Positions 46,906-59,442 of a DNA stretch of 64,000 nt are shown in pieces; within the stretch, counting starts at the first letter, position 1, and every line of letters starts with the position of its first letter. Origin of the DNA: Ceratothoa steindachneri. Lineage: Eukaryota; Arthropoda; Malacostraca; Isopoda; Cymothoidae. The position numbers were made by a program, and so were the translations under genes. The stretch spans positions 51,109,848-51,173,847 of the forward strand of contig OZ018330.1 in the NCBI GenBank assembly GCA_963969495.1, given 5' to 3'. Under the pieces are notes generated by a model that was given only the letters and a program-made list of their open reading frames with translations, was not told the origin of the DNA and did not search any database.

Positions 46906-49290
46906 TTATTTATTTTTTAAGGGATTTAATTTGTTTGGGGGGACAAGTGTGGATAGGTATAGGTGGATACAGCAGCTTGGATCTAATGAGCACGTTGTAG
47001 AATTTTTCTCGTTGGCCATGTTCAGGTTTTTGAACTTGTAGAACATTTTGAACTCAGCCTTCGCTCGCGCTGCTGTTTGAGCAATGTGGCAACCGTACCC
47101 ACTTTTACCTATTTTTAGTCCAAGCACCGTTCCGTAGGGAATGCGGGCGTAGATCAGTTTCGATGTGGCCCATTTTCCTACGGAACAGCGAAATTACTTT
47201 AAACTTCTGTGTGTTTGTGGCGATTTTCCACCTTCTTTCGTACCTGGTGACGTAGTTGATTTCTGTTATTTGAGGCAGAAGTTCGGGATTTCTGAAGGGG
47301 GCAGTAATAATCTGGGAGATATCGTCTGCGAACTGGACGTACAGCGAGTCTTCATTGACCGGATTTAGGAAGTCAAGGGTGTAGATGTTGTAGAAAAGGG
47401 GGCTTAGGCACCCTCCTTGCGGTACGCCTGCAGACAGTTCAAAGTCTGGTCCCGTGTCTTCTTTCAACTTAATGTACGCCTTCCTGTCAGTCACATAGTA
47501 TTTTCTCTAGTCTTGGGTTTAGTCTTAGTATTTTGTACTGGTCCAATCATCCATACTTTGTCAAATGCCTTCTTGACGTCTATGGGCACCAGCTTTCCTG
47601 TTATGGTTGCCAGCGCCGTGTCAGTCACTCTCCCTCTTCTGAATCCATGCTGATATTGGTTATGGAGGTTGTTGGCTTTCATGAATTCATGGACTCTAAT
47701 AGCAAGCACTTTCTCGAATAGCTTGCTTGCCACTTTGAGGAGGGAAATGGGTCTGAAGTTTGCTGGCGTGTCAGGCGGCTTTCTGGGTTTTGGAATGAAG
47801 ATCATTTTAGCGATCTTTCATTCGTTCGGAAAGTAGCCAGCGTTCATGTTGTTGAAAAGTCCCTCAATGATGTTGTGGGGGCGTTTGTGAAGTTTTTTTC
47901 TGGTGCCCTCTGTCTGAAGGTAGATAGTGCCGTTGTCAGTTCCTCTGTGGCGATTTTCTTTCATAGCCCGTCATCTCTCTGTCGGCAGATGTGTTGTTGT
48001 AGGGATATATCCTGTCGAGAACTCGTCCTAGCTGGTCGTGAATGCGGTCTTCAAAGTCAAGGTCAAAGTGTTCATTTTCCTCTGGTAAGATGGTGAAGAT
48101 ATTTTTTCCAGAAGACTCTAAACTCTTCTTCTGTTTCCGCTTCATCGTCTAGTTTTGTCACGTCGTCTTTTTTGAGGTAGATGTCTCTGTCCGGTGGTTT
48201 TCCCTTTAGTCTCGATACTGTATTCCAGAATGTGCGTGGGTCCATTTCTTCGTCGAGCTGGCCTATCATGTCATTCCATAAGGTCGTTTGCTGCTCCTTT
48301 ATGATTTATTTCCGTTCTTAGTGTTCTTAGTCGTCTGCTTCTTGGTCTGCATGTACCTATTAGTCTGACATTTTCATAGTCTCTTGTACTCGTCCATAGG
48401 TTATGTAGTTCTTGAGTCCATGCTGGTGCTGGTAGCGTATTGTAGGTTGTTCTGGGCAGTGTTGCGCGGTTCGCTTCCACCATTTTTTCCGTTAAATTTG
48501 CTAGTTCCTGGTCGATTTCTTCCAGTGGTTGAGGTATGTACTCATTAAGAAGAGTTCGCTACTCGTGCCGGTTTGCTCGGGAGAAGCATTTCCTCTCCTT
48601 AACGGGAATTTGGATTGGGCTGTAGGATATCTTAATTAGTATGGCAACATGGTCGCTTGGTATCAGGGGGACAGGTTGTATGAAATAGTTGTGGGGAAAA
48701 TGCGGGCTGGTCAGTGATATCGGGGTTTTTTGCACAACTTTCACTGATGTAGGTGGGGAAGTCGGGACCAGCGCCAACTACAATGTTTCTATTCAAAAGG
48801 GTTTTCAAATTCTTCCCCTTCTTATTCGGACGTCCTGTATAGCCGGATTAATGTCATCTGACATTGAGATACCCCCCAAATAAGACTGTTGCACCGTGTC
48901 CACAAAGTTGGAGGAAATTGTGTAGCGGCAAGTAGTCTCGCCTCGGGAGTTGTTATCTTGTGGACACCACTAGGGGTTTCAGGGTGGTTTGAACCTCGAT
49001 AGCCAGATAGGATTCATCTAGAGAAGGTTCCTTGAATTGAATCCCGCTCTTGACTGCGATGACAGCGCCATCGTAACGTTCCGATGTGTGGTTCTTTGAA
49101 ACGACGTTGTAGGTGAAGATTTTCATTCTCTTTTGTGTCGTATCAACTCTAGGTTCGGAGATTAGAACGATGTCAAGGTCGACAGTCTAATTATGTTTCG
49201 GTAAGTCGTTTGCTTATTGTCCCATCCGTCAAAGTTCATTTGTAGAATTGTTAGGTCTTTAGTCAGTCTGTCTATATCGTTTACTCGTTC
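46906..49290 (-). pseudogene. Jockey-like ORF2 (endonuclease and RT), copy B
   Basis: Endonuclease: LTILQMNFDGWDNKQTTYRN (about 49255) and LIPSDHVAILIKI with the catalytic SDH (about 48670). Linker: EEMDPRTFWNTVSRLKGKPP (48250). RT: MIFIPKPRKPPDTPANFRPI, LLKVASKLFEKVL, YQHGFRRGRVTDTALA, DVKKAFDKVW, GVPQGGCLSPLFYNIYTLDF, LYVQFADDISQII (intact FADD; 47330), then a frame change and KFKNLNM at the thumb. Frames change near 49150, 48560, 48270, 48100, 47810, 47500 and 47115. A block of RT between KAFDKVW and TDRKAYI is short, so a deletion is likely there. Confidence 0.85.
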
Positions 49291-49329
49291 CTTTTGTCGT
49301 GTTTCTTCGGGGTGGAGATCGGCATTTGC

Positions 49330-50570
49330 CAGATCTCTTTTTCTTAAATTCTGAGTCCGTAATCGTGGTGAAAGCATCTTGGTTCAGTCGGACCATCCTA
49401 AGTAGGAGGGCCTCTTCGACTACCATTTCAGAGATGTCTTCACAGTAATCCTACTTGTACATTCCGTCTCCCACGCCTTCACTGATGGCCTTACAGCAGG
49501 GAATGCTTATGCTCTTTTGAGGCTGAGGTAGACCTAATCCTCTGTCGGTTGAGGGATCTTCTGGTGCGAGAACCTTGTCGGGAGAGTTGTTTCGCTTCGC
49601 TGGTTGATTTAATTACTTCATCTATTGGTTGGGGGTTCTAGTGTTTCAAGTTCAGGATGGATCTTGTTGGATGCTTGCTGGGGTGGGAACGGGAGCGGGA
49701 ATAGTTTCCGTTTGTATGGGGATTGTTTGCGGAGGCTACATCTGGATCCTCAGAATGTCTTCAGAGAGAGGGTTATCGGGAAACAACTCTTGCATTCCGT
49801 TCTTCACGAGCATCTAGTTAAGTTCTCGTTTGAATGATCCCGGGTTTGTGAGGTTCGCTATGTGTGCATAGTATATGCAGCACATAATCTTGGTAGAATG
49901 CTCGCTTTCTACTTTGAGGTAGGTTCGCTGAGCCGTAGCCTCGTTAATCGCTGCCTTCGCCACCTTGGCATACGATCTGTTAGTATTAGCCTCTTCCTTT
50001 TGTTGTAGTTTCTTTTTTATTGCGTATTTTTTATTGGGCATGACATCGTCATTGCCCCGTGGCCTCCGTCGCAGTTCACGCATTTGCGTAAGCTGCACCT
50101 GCAGTCATGCCATACGAGGCCAACTTGACCGCACATAGAAGAAATATCTTGTGTTTGAGGACATGTTTTCGTTGTATTTATAGCATTTAAAACATGCTTG
50201 CACTTCCGTAAACTCCTCTCTCTATTTGATCAGGGCATACCGTGACGTGAAATAGGAGGCCGAGCTCTTTTGCCTTTTGTGCCGTCTATATTTATGAAAA
50301 TAACCTTAAAAACATGTGGGTAGTCTTTAAATTTGATTACCTCTGATACATTGGCCCATTGGTGGTTCCTTTCTATTTCTTTTACGATTTCCTCACTTGA
50401 GTGATGTCCTACCCAACAGTCTAAACGTCTGCACATAACGCTCCTGTGATCCTGAATTTGGGTGTCAGGTTGATTGTATTCAGAATTTGGGTGGCTTTTG
50501 TTGGGGCCAAAAGCTCAGCGTCAGCCTCTTTTTGGCATATGGCCGCGCATCCAGCTGGGGTATCTAACTA
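49330..50570 (-). pseudogene. Jockey-like ORF1, copy B, degraded
   Basis: Pieces in order: ICQKEADAELLAPTKATQIL and INLTPKFR (50550-50450), RRLDCWVGHHSSEEIVKEIE and SEVIKFKDYPHVFKVIF (50430-50290), then a decayed knuckle region and KEEANTNRSYAKVAKAAINE, TYLKVESEHSTK, LTNPGSFKRELN (50050-49814). These match ORF1 of copy E. At the 3' end RLTKDLTILQMNFDGWDNK runs straight into the endonuclease start with no visible stop between. Confidence 0.75.
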
Positions 50571-51406
50571 ATGCGATACTTAGGTCCCCATATACATTGG
50601 CATGACGGGTGTCCCACGTCATGTCATTGGCTGTCCTTTTGTCCCTATCTATTTGATGAGTGTGGTGGTTATAGTGAGTGAGCAGAAAGAAAGAAAAGGA
50701 ATTTAGAATTATTTAGGTACTTCACTTTCCATTGGGATCACATTCGGAAGAAAAAAAATAAGTTTGGGTGTGCTAACGCGAATTTTTTTTAAGTTTCCTC
50801 ACATTTCGCTTGACTTTGCCTCCTTAAAATTTAACTTATCTTTGCCGCCTTTACCGATCAAAAATACGAGTCTTCAGAGATCCACGTCTGCTGTGATAAT
50901 TTATTTATACAAGAAATAGGATTCGTCTATTTGAACTATATAGTCGATTCCTCAGACCATTATTGGGTGCTTTTCAAAGTATTTTGTGCATATTTCACAA
51001 AAAAAAACTATGTCAATCAGTTACTTTCATTGACTGCTAAGATTGATTGATTGATCATAACTTCTGTCTCGTACGTTCTATTTCGAAAAAAGGCAGCAAA
51101 GTAAAGCGGAAGTGAAGAAATGTCCCCCCAAAAAATTTCTAGCGCCTTATCCCTTACAAAGTAAATGTTTTCCTCCAAGTGTAAACCCTAAGATAGAGTG
51201 AAATACTTAAGCAAATGCAATTCAAAGTGTCAGTGACACCACAATTAAGGATTACAGCAAATCAGAAGACAAGGAAAAATCGCCCACCACATAATAAGGT
51301 AAAGTGACATTGTACATTTTAGAAAAGTCCATTTCCTTTCACTTCCGATCTCCTACTATAACTCTACAGCCACTAAATACATAGACTAAGAACCGACGAT
51401 GACAAA
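50571..51406. other. Spacer between divergent copies B and C; may hold their 5' UTRs
   Basis: AT-rich, no coding similarity. Lies between two head-to-head Jockey-like elements, so 5' UTR or promoter sequence of either may be here, but no shared inverted sequence was recognised. Confidence 0.4.
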
Positions 51407-51790
51407 ATGATATCCAAAGAATCAGTCTTAGGACTTTTCTCGAATGGTCAAAGCCTGACCGTAGGGAAGTATTTTCAATGGTTAACGAACGGGGAGTTAG
51501 ATGTAGCACTCGTCAGACTTATCGACACCCCTTTTGGTTATATGGCAATATGCCACAAAAGAATCTGACGCAGAACTCTTGGCCTCGTCAAAAGCGACCA
51601 GAGTGTTCAACAAAATCAACCTGACCCCTAAAATTCCACCTCAACTTCAAGCCCACAGAAGTGTCATATGCAGAAAATTAGACCAATGGGTGGGACACCA
51701 CTCATGTGATGAAATTTCACAATAAATAGAGAGAAATCACCAATGGGCCAAGGTACACCACACGGGGCTGAAGTAGAACGCGAATAAAGG
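51407..51790 (+). pseudogene. Jockey-like ORF1 N-terminal part, copy C
   Basis: ATG at 51407 opens MISKESVLGLFSNGQSLTVG, then LDVALVRLIDTPFGYMAICH, and after a one-base shift near 51550 KESDAELLASSKATRVF, INLTPKIPPQL, RSVICRKLDQWVGHHSCDEI, with a stop at 51723-51725. The start is supported because copy E aligns from VYSKLGIVMVRLL... GYIAIC. The nucleic-acid-binding knuckles that should follow are absent. Confidence 0.72.
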
Positions 51791-51819
51791 TCTACTTTAA
51801 TCCCACACACTACACAAAA

Positions 51820-54400
51820 TGGCAGACAGACTTACGATAATACATATGAATGAATGTCAATGGGTGAGACGGAAAAGATTCCGTCTATGGCAATATTATG
51901 CGACAGAGTGACCCTGACATAATACTGTCCGCGCAAAAACATTTAAAAAAATTTCAATACGATGCCATTAGCAAAACCACAGTCAGGAACGGTATGACGG
52001 CTGCGCAATAGCCGTCAAAAAAGCACTAAAATACAGGATCCTGAAAGACTTAGATGAATCCTACCTTGCCATTGAAATGGGTACTGCCCTAGGGAAACTG
52101 GTCGTGGCCACGGGGTACCAACCCCAAGACGTGGCTATATGCCCATGCACAACCTCTTCCAAGTATTTAGCCACCGGAAGGTTATCTTCGCAAGAGATTT
52201 AAACGCAAGATGCGCAGCGGCAGGTTATACCTCCTACAACAATGCAGGTAGAAACATCGAACTATTACTCAACAGACAATACATGACAAGGATCGGACCC
52301 CGAGTTCCCGACGTACATTTCTGGGAGTCAGCCACGAAACCCGATATAGTCTTATCTAGCATCAGGTTTCCTTACAATTACTACATTGAACCGGGCCCCA
52401 TCATTCCGAGCGACCTCCAGGCTATACAAATTACAGTAAGAGTAAATCCCAGAACGCAAAAGCTACAAGCAAGCGAGCTGGGAAAATTATAGAAATTACC
52501 TCTTAAATTACATCCCCGACCCCTTATATGATGCTAACCTAGAAGAAATAGATGAGGAGCTGGATAAACTTACTGATTACCTAATCAAAGCCGATCAAAA
52601 TAGCATTCCCCGTATCAATTATAAAACCCTTCCAGTTCCCCCTGGACCCTTCCCATGAGATTCCTGGCCCAAGAATATAGGGACTTGTCCAATGTAGTAG
52701 CAATGATAGGCCCCAACCACAATGCCTAGAGAAGATTAAGACAAATTAAGGACGAACTCCAGACACTAATTACGGACCAGCAAATACTACTATGGGCGGG
52801 ACTAATAGACAGACTCGAAATAGAAAAAGACACGTTCTGGCAGACGGTTAAACGTCTTAAAGAAAAACCCCCCCATAAAGAGAAAATAACAATTAATCAC
52901 AACGGCCAAACAATTACTGAGACGGAAGAAATTGAAGAAAACTTTAGAATTTTCTGGTATTCAATCTTCAAAATTACCCCGGAAGAAAATGACAATTACG
53001 ACCTCGAATTTGAAACTGACGTAATACAACAGTTAAACACACAAAACCTCTCCTTAGCACTGTGTGTCGCAGGAAAGATTAATGGAGGGCTATGGCAGTA
53101 AAATAACTGCCCTAGAACTCCCCGTTATTCTAAAGTCCTTTCGTTAAAAGAGCCCCCCCGATTATTACGGGGCTGACCCGCGAGAATTTCATCCAGGCCC
53201 CGCCTAACGTTTGGAGTGGCCTTCTCAACATTATGAACGCCGCTCTGAACACGGGCTATTTTCCAGACCAGTGGAAATTGGCCAAGATGATTTTCATCCC
53301 TAAAGCGGGAAAGCCCCCGGACTGCCCTGCCAGCTTTCAACCGATATCTCTCTTAAAATTTGCTGGCAAAGTCTTCGAGAACATATTGGCTAGCAGAGTC
53401 AACTCTTTTCTCGACGAAGCCAACTTGCATAATGAGCAGCAACACGGCTTCAGAAGAAAAAGAGGGACTGACACGGCACTGGCCGTCGTTACCGAAAAGC
53501 TTGCGAAGATCAAGGCAGACAAAAGGCATGCCAACCTGGTGCTCCGCGATGTCAAGAAAGCTTTTGATAAGGTTTGGAAGAGGTCTACAATTTAAGATCC
53601 TTCAAGTAGGCAACCCCATTCTTAAGAAGATTTTGTGCGACTACATAATGGAGGAGAGCATACATACACATCAGAGAACATAAAGGCCCCGAATTCGAAC
53701 TCGAATCAGGGATCCCACAACAACATTTATACACGTGACCTACCACAACCTCTCTCCGAGGGTATGATATACGTCCAGTTCGCTGACGATATATCGCAAA
53801 TTTGTACCAACGATATGTTCACAGGGAATTTATGGGGAGGAATACGGCTAGGGAGATAGCTAACATCAACTCTTCTGAGAGGAAATGGAAAATATCAACC
53901 AATGACCAAAAATTCAAAATAATTCCCATGTCTTGCAAGACCTTCAACGATCGATATACGTGTAGAAAGGGAGCGAATCCGCTACTGCCTGGAGGGGACG
54001 GTTCTGGGGCTCAAAATCACCACCAGGGGCTACACGAGTCATATCGAGCGAACAGTCGCGAATGACAAGAGAGATTTGAGGGAATTTGATAGGTTCCGTG
54101 AACTAAATCCCTCAAATAAAATCAAGATATTCAATGCGTGCATTCGCTCGAGACTCCTGTACCCCCCGGTGCCGCTGAACGCGAGCGCCGAGACCCACAT
54201 TACGAAATTACAAACGATCCAGAACAAAGCGGTGCTTATCATCACAAACACCCGAAGACGATAATACAAACGACAGGGGGAGCTCCACGACTCGGTTGGA
54301 TTATCTCCGATCAACGTGGCGCTCCACGTGAGAGCTAAGAAGATCTGGCGAGCCATTGGCACCCGCCTGTCACCGGAGTTCTCTCGTACACACCTAGACA
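51820..54400 (+). pseudogene. Jockey-like ORF2 (endonuclease and RT), copy C
   Basis: Endonuclease: LTIIHMNECQWVRRK (51835), AIAVKKALKYRIL, SYLAIEMGTALGKLVVATGY (52060-52130), LNARCAAAGYTSYNNAGRNI, TKPDIVLSSIRFPYNYYIEP and IIPSDLQAIQI, where the catalytic His of SDH is Leu. Linker to 53100. RT: NTGYFPDQWKLAKMIFIPKA, FQPISLLKFAGKVFENIL, QQHGFRRKRGTDTALAVVTE, DVKKAFDKVW, a frameshift, IYVQFADDISQIC (FADD intact, 53772-53810), and the thumb IFNACIRSRLLYPP with IQNKAVLIITN. Several frameshifts and stops; the endonuclease SDL change alone should disable nicking. Confidence 0.85.
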
Positions 54401-54969
54401 TCGAGTTCGCTCGAAAATAAGACCATTTAAAAGTAGTAAGGCACAGACTGACGGCGACCATGACTCCCATATATACATGATAAAATCGACAAATCACAAA
54501 CGACGAGCGTAATGTTCAGGTTTCTTTAGTATAAATTCACATACCATCACTAAGATTACCTATTTTTTACAAAATTGTGCGAAGAAATATCAAATTCTAA
54601 AATTCAATTAGAAAAACTTTCAAAAACCAATAGTGGGAACAAAAATATCCGCCCAAATAAAGGCTTGAATGCCAATAATATTATATATAAACTAATTAAA
54701 TTAACAGGTTTAATTTAATTAGTAAACTATAAAATTTAGTTTAGAAAAAACAAAAAACACAAAATACACCCAAAATGAAGGACTTAAACAAACAGAGATA
54801 CCCTTTCACCAGGGACCTATTCATTCTGTCTCCCACACCACCTCTATTCTTTAAACTCGCCCAATTTCACCACTTTACTCTCACTATCTCTCTTTTTCTC
54901 TCCCTAAATTTCACCCTTTTTATGTCCAAAAGGCCAAGGTTCCTGGGGTGATTAAATTTAGAGACTATA

Positions 54970-55978
54970 CTCATAATTTAGTGAAGTTCAGACGTGCTTT
55001 AAATGTTATAAATATAACCAACATACAACGATGGCGTATCCACAAACGGAGAATATTTGCTTGATATGTAGTCAGTCAAGTTGGTCACGTCTGGCGTGAA
55101 TAAAAGAGCAGCACGAGAAAAGGGGTGAACTGGAACGGCGACCACGGGTCCATGGCGATGTCATGCCCAGTAAAAAGGGAAGCAAATGCAAAGGAAGAAG
55201 CTAAGGCCAACAGATCTTATGCCAAAGTGGCAAAGGTGGCAATCAATGAGGCTTCGGCTCAGCGTACTTACCTCAAAGTAGAGAGCGAGCAATCTACAAG
55301 ATCATATGTCGCATATATTATGCACACATAGCGAACCTCACAACCCTGGGTTCATTCAAAAGAGAGCTCAACCAGATGCTCGTCAAGAACGGAATGGAAG
55401 AGATGTGGTTTCCGTAGACCCCTTCCTCTGAGGATGTTCTGCGGATCCAGATGCAGCCTCTTCAACCAACCACTACGAAAGTAGAAACCCTTGCCGTTGC
55501 CGTTCACGCTCCAGCAAACAAACAGAAAATCCTGAACCGCAAATAATAAAAGCTTCCTAACCGGATACAAAAGTGAAATCCACCAGTGAAACAAACAAAC
55601 CCACCGTCACACTAGCCGTACCAGAAGATCACCCAACCGGCAAAGGATGAGGTCTACCTCATCATCAAAGGAGCACAAACCTGCCTACTATGGAAGAAAA
55701 CTTAACTTGAAAATCTACGCCACAGAGAGTGCCCCAAACAGCAGCGTGAACGAAGGTCGAGCTTGTTTTTTCAGGTTCACAAACCTGAAGAGCACCAACA
55801 AAAGGAAGATTTACAACGCGCTCATAAGATCAAAGCTACTGTATCCACCTATACCTATCACACTAGTTCTAAAGAGAAATTGAGATCTCTCCAAAGATTA
55901 CAAAATAAAGCAGTCCTCATATTAACCAACGTTAGGAAACAAAGGAGGGACCTACAACAGATGATCCAGATGACACCG
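54970..55978 (+). mobile_element. Jockey-like retrotransposon, copy D, large internal deletion (ORF1 joined to RT thumb)
   Basis: Plus strand: ORF1 knuckle region (QTCFKCYKYNQHTT, then VNWNGDHGSMAMSCPVKRE), KANRSYAKVAKVAINEA, TYLKVESEQST, and the tail LNLKIYATESAP (to about 55740), then without endonuclease or RT palm it continues into FRFTNLKSTNKRKIYNALIR, LLYPPIPI and LQRLQNKAVLILTNVRK of the thumb (55765-55950). It ends at an (AT)n array. The junction near 55745-55765 deletes roughly 3 kb relative to copies B and E. It follows copy C in the same orientation. Confidence 0.78.

Positions 55979-56064
<86 letters not shown>
55979..56064. repeat. (AT)n microsatellite
   Basis: About 42 AT units at the end of copy D, between convergent copies D and E. 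Confidence 0.96.
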
Positions 56065-56068
<4 letters not shown>

Positions 56069-56898
56069 GTGTAGTTAGGTAGCGGTCTTTCTTGAATGCA
56101 AATTTTGTTGAAGACCATTGTGTATTTTGCCTTAATTAATTTCCTTTTGAAAATTGCTAAGCTTTCGATCTTATTCGATCATCTTCTGAGCATTTTGAAA
56201 TGTTCTTACCTCCTTCACCGATGTAATGAATGGAGTGAGGATCTAGCAGGAAGTGAAAGAAATTTAATTAATTAATTAATTAGTGATGAATTTGTGGTAG
56301 GTTTATAAAGGTGTGAAAATGTTTTCTAGTTTGCTCTGGTGTTAGGGAATCACAAGCATGCTTCTTATTATTTTTATTTCATAACGTATTCTTCCTCCGT
56401 TAGTAATGGTGCTAACTGTCGATGACAGCCAGGTTCCTCCAGTTATGTATATATTTTTATTTGTTTAGTTTAATTTATTCCACCTTCGTGGCATTCAAGC
56501 CTTTCAATGTTTTTTATTATGCTAAACATCTCTAGTTAAATTTTATTAAGTTTTTCATTTATTATTTTCAATTTGAGTAATAGTTTGGGCGCTTCGCCTG
56601 TTTTCGTTTATTTTATTCTGTCTTCCACATCTTGTTTTTTAATTTTGGCACTTCGCTCCTTTGTTTTAATCTGAATCGAGTTCATTAAGGTCATTTTCCT
56701 TTGTATACTACTAAGTATATATCGGTAGTACGTTTTCTCTCGCGCAGGTTCTACCGCTTGGGAACAGATCTGTTCTACCAATTGCGCGTTTTCTGTTTCC
56801 ACGTACGTTCAAATCGATGTTTATTGTTGGGAGTATTTACTGATCGATTTTGTCCCAAGTCTTTTTCCCTAGCTTTTGGATCTCCATATTGATCGGTT

Positions 56899-59412
56899 TT
56901 AGTCCGATTCTTTGATGTAGAACCGATTGCCGAATTCGGTCGATCCTTTGCGTACAGTTATCAGCAGTGTGGCTTTATTCCGCAACCTCTGCATCATTCT
57001 GATAGAGGTACAGTTTGCCATCTGCGTAATCACAGCCGGGTACACTAGGACTGAGCGTACCAAGGCCATGTACAGCTTTTTCTTGTTTGGCACGCTGAGG
57101 ATTCGGAAACGGTAAAGTTTCTTCAGCTCTCTTTTGGCTAGGGAGACTGGTATTTACGTGAGCCTTGTAACCAGATTTATAGAGTCGTAAGCCCAGGACT
57201 TTTCCCTCGTTAGAGTACGGATAGAGTTCGTTGACGACGATGATTTCGTCAACTTTCTGGCGGTTCATTGGAATTATGAACTTTTGGCGGTTGGTCTTAA
57301 TCTTCAACTTTTTTTCGTAGCGATTGATGTTGTCAATCTCGGCAGCTGTCGCCCTTGCCTGACTTCCAGCATTCCTGAATGGACGATTTGAGTGGTCATC
57401 TGCGTATTGCAGATACATCGAATCGTACCTCACTGGAGCAGGTAGGTCAATTGTGTACATGAGGTACAGCAAAGGACTCAGACAGCTGCCTTGTGGAACT
57501 CACGCCTCGAGTTCGAATTCGGGTCCCTTGAAGCCCTTGATCGCGAGTTGGGCTTTCCTATCCGTAACATAGTTACAAAGGACCCTTTCCAGGAGTTGGT
57601 TTAGCTGGAGGTTGAGGATCTTGAATTGTAGCCCTCTCAGCCATACCTTATCGAAGGCCTTCTTTACATCCCGCAGCAACACATCTACGAACATTTTCTC
57701 AGCTTTACTGCAAGCGAGTTTTTTCGTTAGGAGGGCGAGGGCTGTTTCCGTTCCTCGTCCCTTGCGGAACCCGTGCTGCTGAGGGTTGTGAACTCCTAGC
57801 TCGGCTAGTTGTTCTTGAAGCCTGTAAGCCAGGAGCTTCTCGTAGACTTTCGCAACGATTTCCAGCATGCCGATTGGCCTGTAATTTACCAGTTGATCAG
57901 GGGGTTTACCTCCCTTGGGTATGGAGATTATTTTAGCAATCTTAAAACCTTCAGGGAAGTAACCCGTATCCAGGGAAGTGTGGTAAATGTTTGCAATTCC
58001 CTGAATGATGTGCTGTGGGGCATTTACCAAGTTGTTTCTGGTGATGCCCGTCCAGCCTGGTGCCTTTTGTTGGAAGGCTCTTAAAGTGGCCATGACTTCC
58101 TCTTGTGTTATGGGACGGCCGTGGTCCGCCACCTCCCTGCCTTCGTCGACTCGATGTTGTGAGTGCGTGCGGTGCATAACCTGATTCAGTTCTTCGAATT
58201 CTTGGTCGAACTCGTCGTTTTCTTCAGGGGTAATCCTGAAGACGTTTTTCTCCAAATTTCTGAACCTGTCTTCCAGAACCACTAGGTCCTCTATATAGAC
58301 TCCGTTCTCTTTTATTCGAGCCTTTGGTCTTGCTGTTAGTCCCTTTAAGTTCTTGACTTGACGCCAGAACTTAGCCGGGTTGAGTTCATTATCGACTTTG
58401 GCTATCAGGTTGTTCCAAATTTCCTCCTGTTGGAGGTTGATAGCCTCTTTTAGCTCTGTGCTTAGGCGTCGAAGAGCGAGCTTCTTTCTCGGTTAGGACC
58501 TTCCAGTCTTATTTCTTCGCACACTTCCCTGTGAACGCGAGCGATCTCTCTCATCTCCTCTGTCCATCTGGGCTGAGATGTTTTATACCCAGTTTTGGGT
58601 ATGCTCTCGCGGTCCGCTTCTAGTATGGACACAGTTATCCTCTCCAGCTACCCGTATATCTCCACCAATGACGCCTCGCTTAGGTCAGCTGGCGCGTACT
58701 GACTGAGTCGTCTCTTGTAACGATCCCAGTTGGCCAAGGCGTAGTTTTTTCGGAGGGACTGGAAGCTGGATCGGAGCGAGAGATATTGTGGTGACTATCG
58801 CTATGTGATCACTTGGGACTGTTGGGCCTGGCTCACTATGGTAGTTGAATGGGAAGCCTTCACTTGTTAAGATTATGTCGGGTTTGGTTGCTGATCTGGA
58901 AGTGATATAGGTCGGAAAATCCGGCCCTATTCTCTGGATGTTTTTTCTTCCCATAATCAGTTCCAAGTTTCGGCCTATTTCGTTGGTACTAACATAGCCG
59001 GCCGCACGGCATCTGGCATTGAGGTCTCCCCCTAAGAATGCCATTCTGCAGTGCCCGAACAGTGTAGAAGTTATTTAACGGGAGATAGGCTCGACGATGG
59101 GGTTGATAGGCTGCAGCTATCACGAGGTCTCCTACCAGTGTGTGGAGCTCGATCGCCACAAAGGATTCATCAAGTTCTGGTAATTGTTTGAACGAGATGT
59201 TCCCCTTGGGCAGCTATTGCAACACCATCGAACTTTCCCTGAGAATGATTTTTTATGACTACTCTGTATCCCGGTATTTTAATTCGACTAGCTGTAGTGT
59301 CGATACCGTGCTCAGTTATAAGAATGATGTCGGGGTCAAGCACTCGGAATATGTTTCCATATGCCGTAGCTTTCCCATCCCATCCATCTACGTTGAGTGT
59401 CAGAATCCTCAT
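56899..59412 (-). pseudogene. Jockey-like ORF2 (APE endonuclease and RT), copy E
   Basis: Endonuclease: MRILTLNVDGWDGKATAYGN, DIILITEHGI (catalytic Glu), KIPGYRVVIK; frameshift about 59170-59050; FLGGDLNARCRAAGYVS, ATKPDIILTS, VPSDHIAIVTTI (SDH intact). RT from 58282: ADHGRPITQEEVMATLRAF, APGWTGITRNNLV, YRPIGMLEIVAKVYEKLLAY, QQHGFRKGRGTETALALLT, DVKKAFDKVWLRGLQFKIL, then one in-frame TGA before VPQGSCLSPLLYLMYTIDL (57511-57500 region), MYLQYADD (catalytic Asp pair present, but two residues differ just after), and the thumb ending near 56899. The open stretches are 59412-59170, 59044-58685, 58282-57500 and 57472-56975. No RNase H domain follows, as in Jockey. Confidence 0.9.
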
Positions 59413-59442
59413 TCTATTGCTTACTCTCTCCAGGTTGTTTCT

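Larger units (their letters stand above)
46500..50570 (-). mobile_element. Jockey-like non-LTR retrotransposon, copy B, nearly full length
   Basis: Minus-strand element with ORF1 (50570-49330), APE endonuclease and RT ORF2 (49290-46906) and a 3' UTR carrying the family block GTGGCATTCAAGCCTTT at 46528-46545 (plus-strand reading). Order and motifs match copies C, D and E. Its 5' end lies near 50570, head-to-head with copy C, which starts near 51400. Many frameshifts; older than copies A and E. Confidence 0.82.
51407..54690 (+). mobile_element. Jockey-like non-LTR retrotransposon, copy C, with ORF1 knuckles deleted
   Basis: Starts at the ORF1 ATG (51407) and runs to the 3' block AAAGGCTTGAATGCCA at 54659-54674. 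ORF1 N-terminus at 51407-51790 is joined almost directly to the endonuclease (51820 on): the zinc-knuckle part present in copies B, D and E is missing. ORF2 is otherwise represented in order to 54400. Confidence 0.82.
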
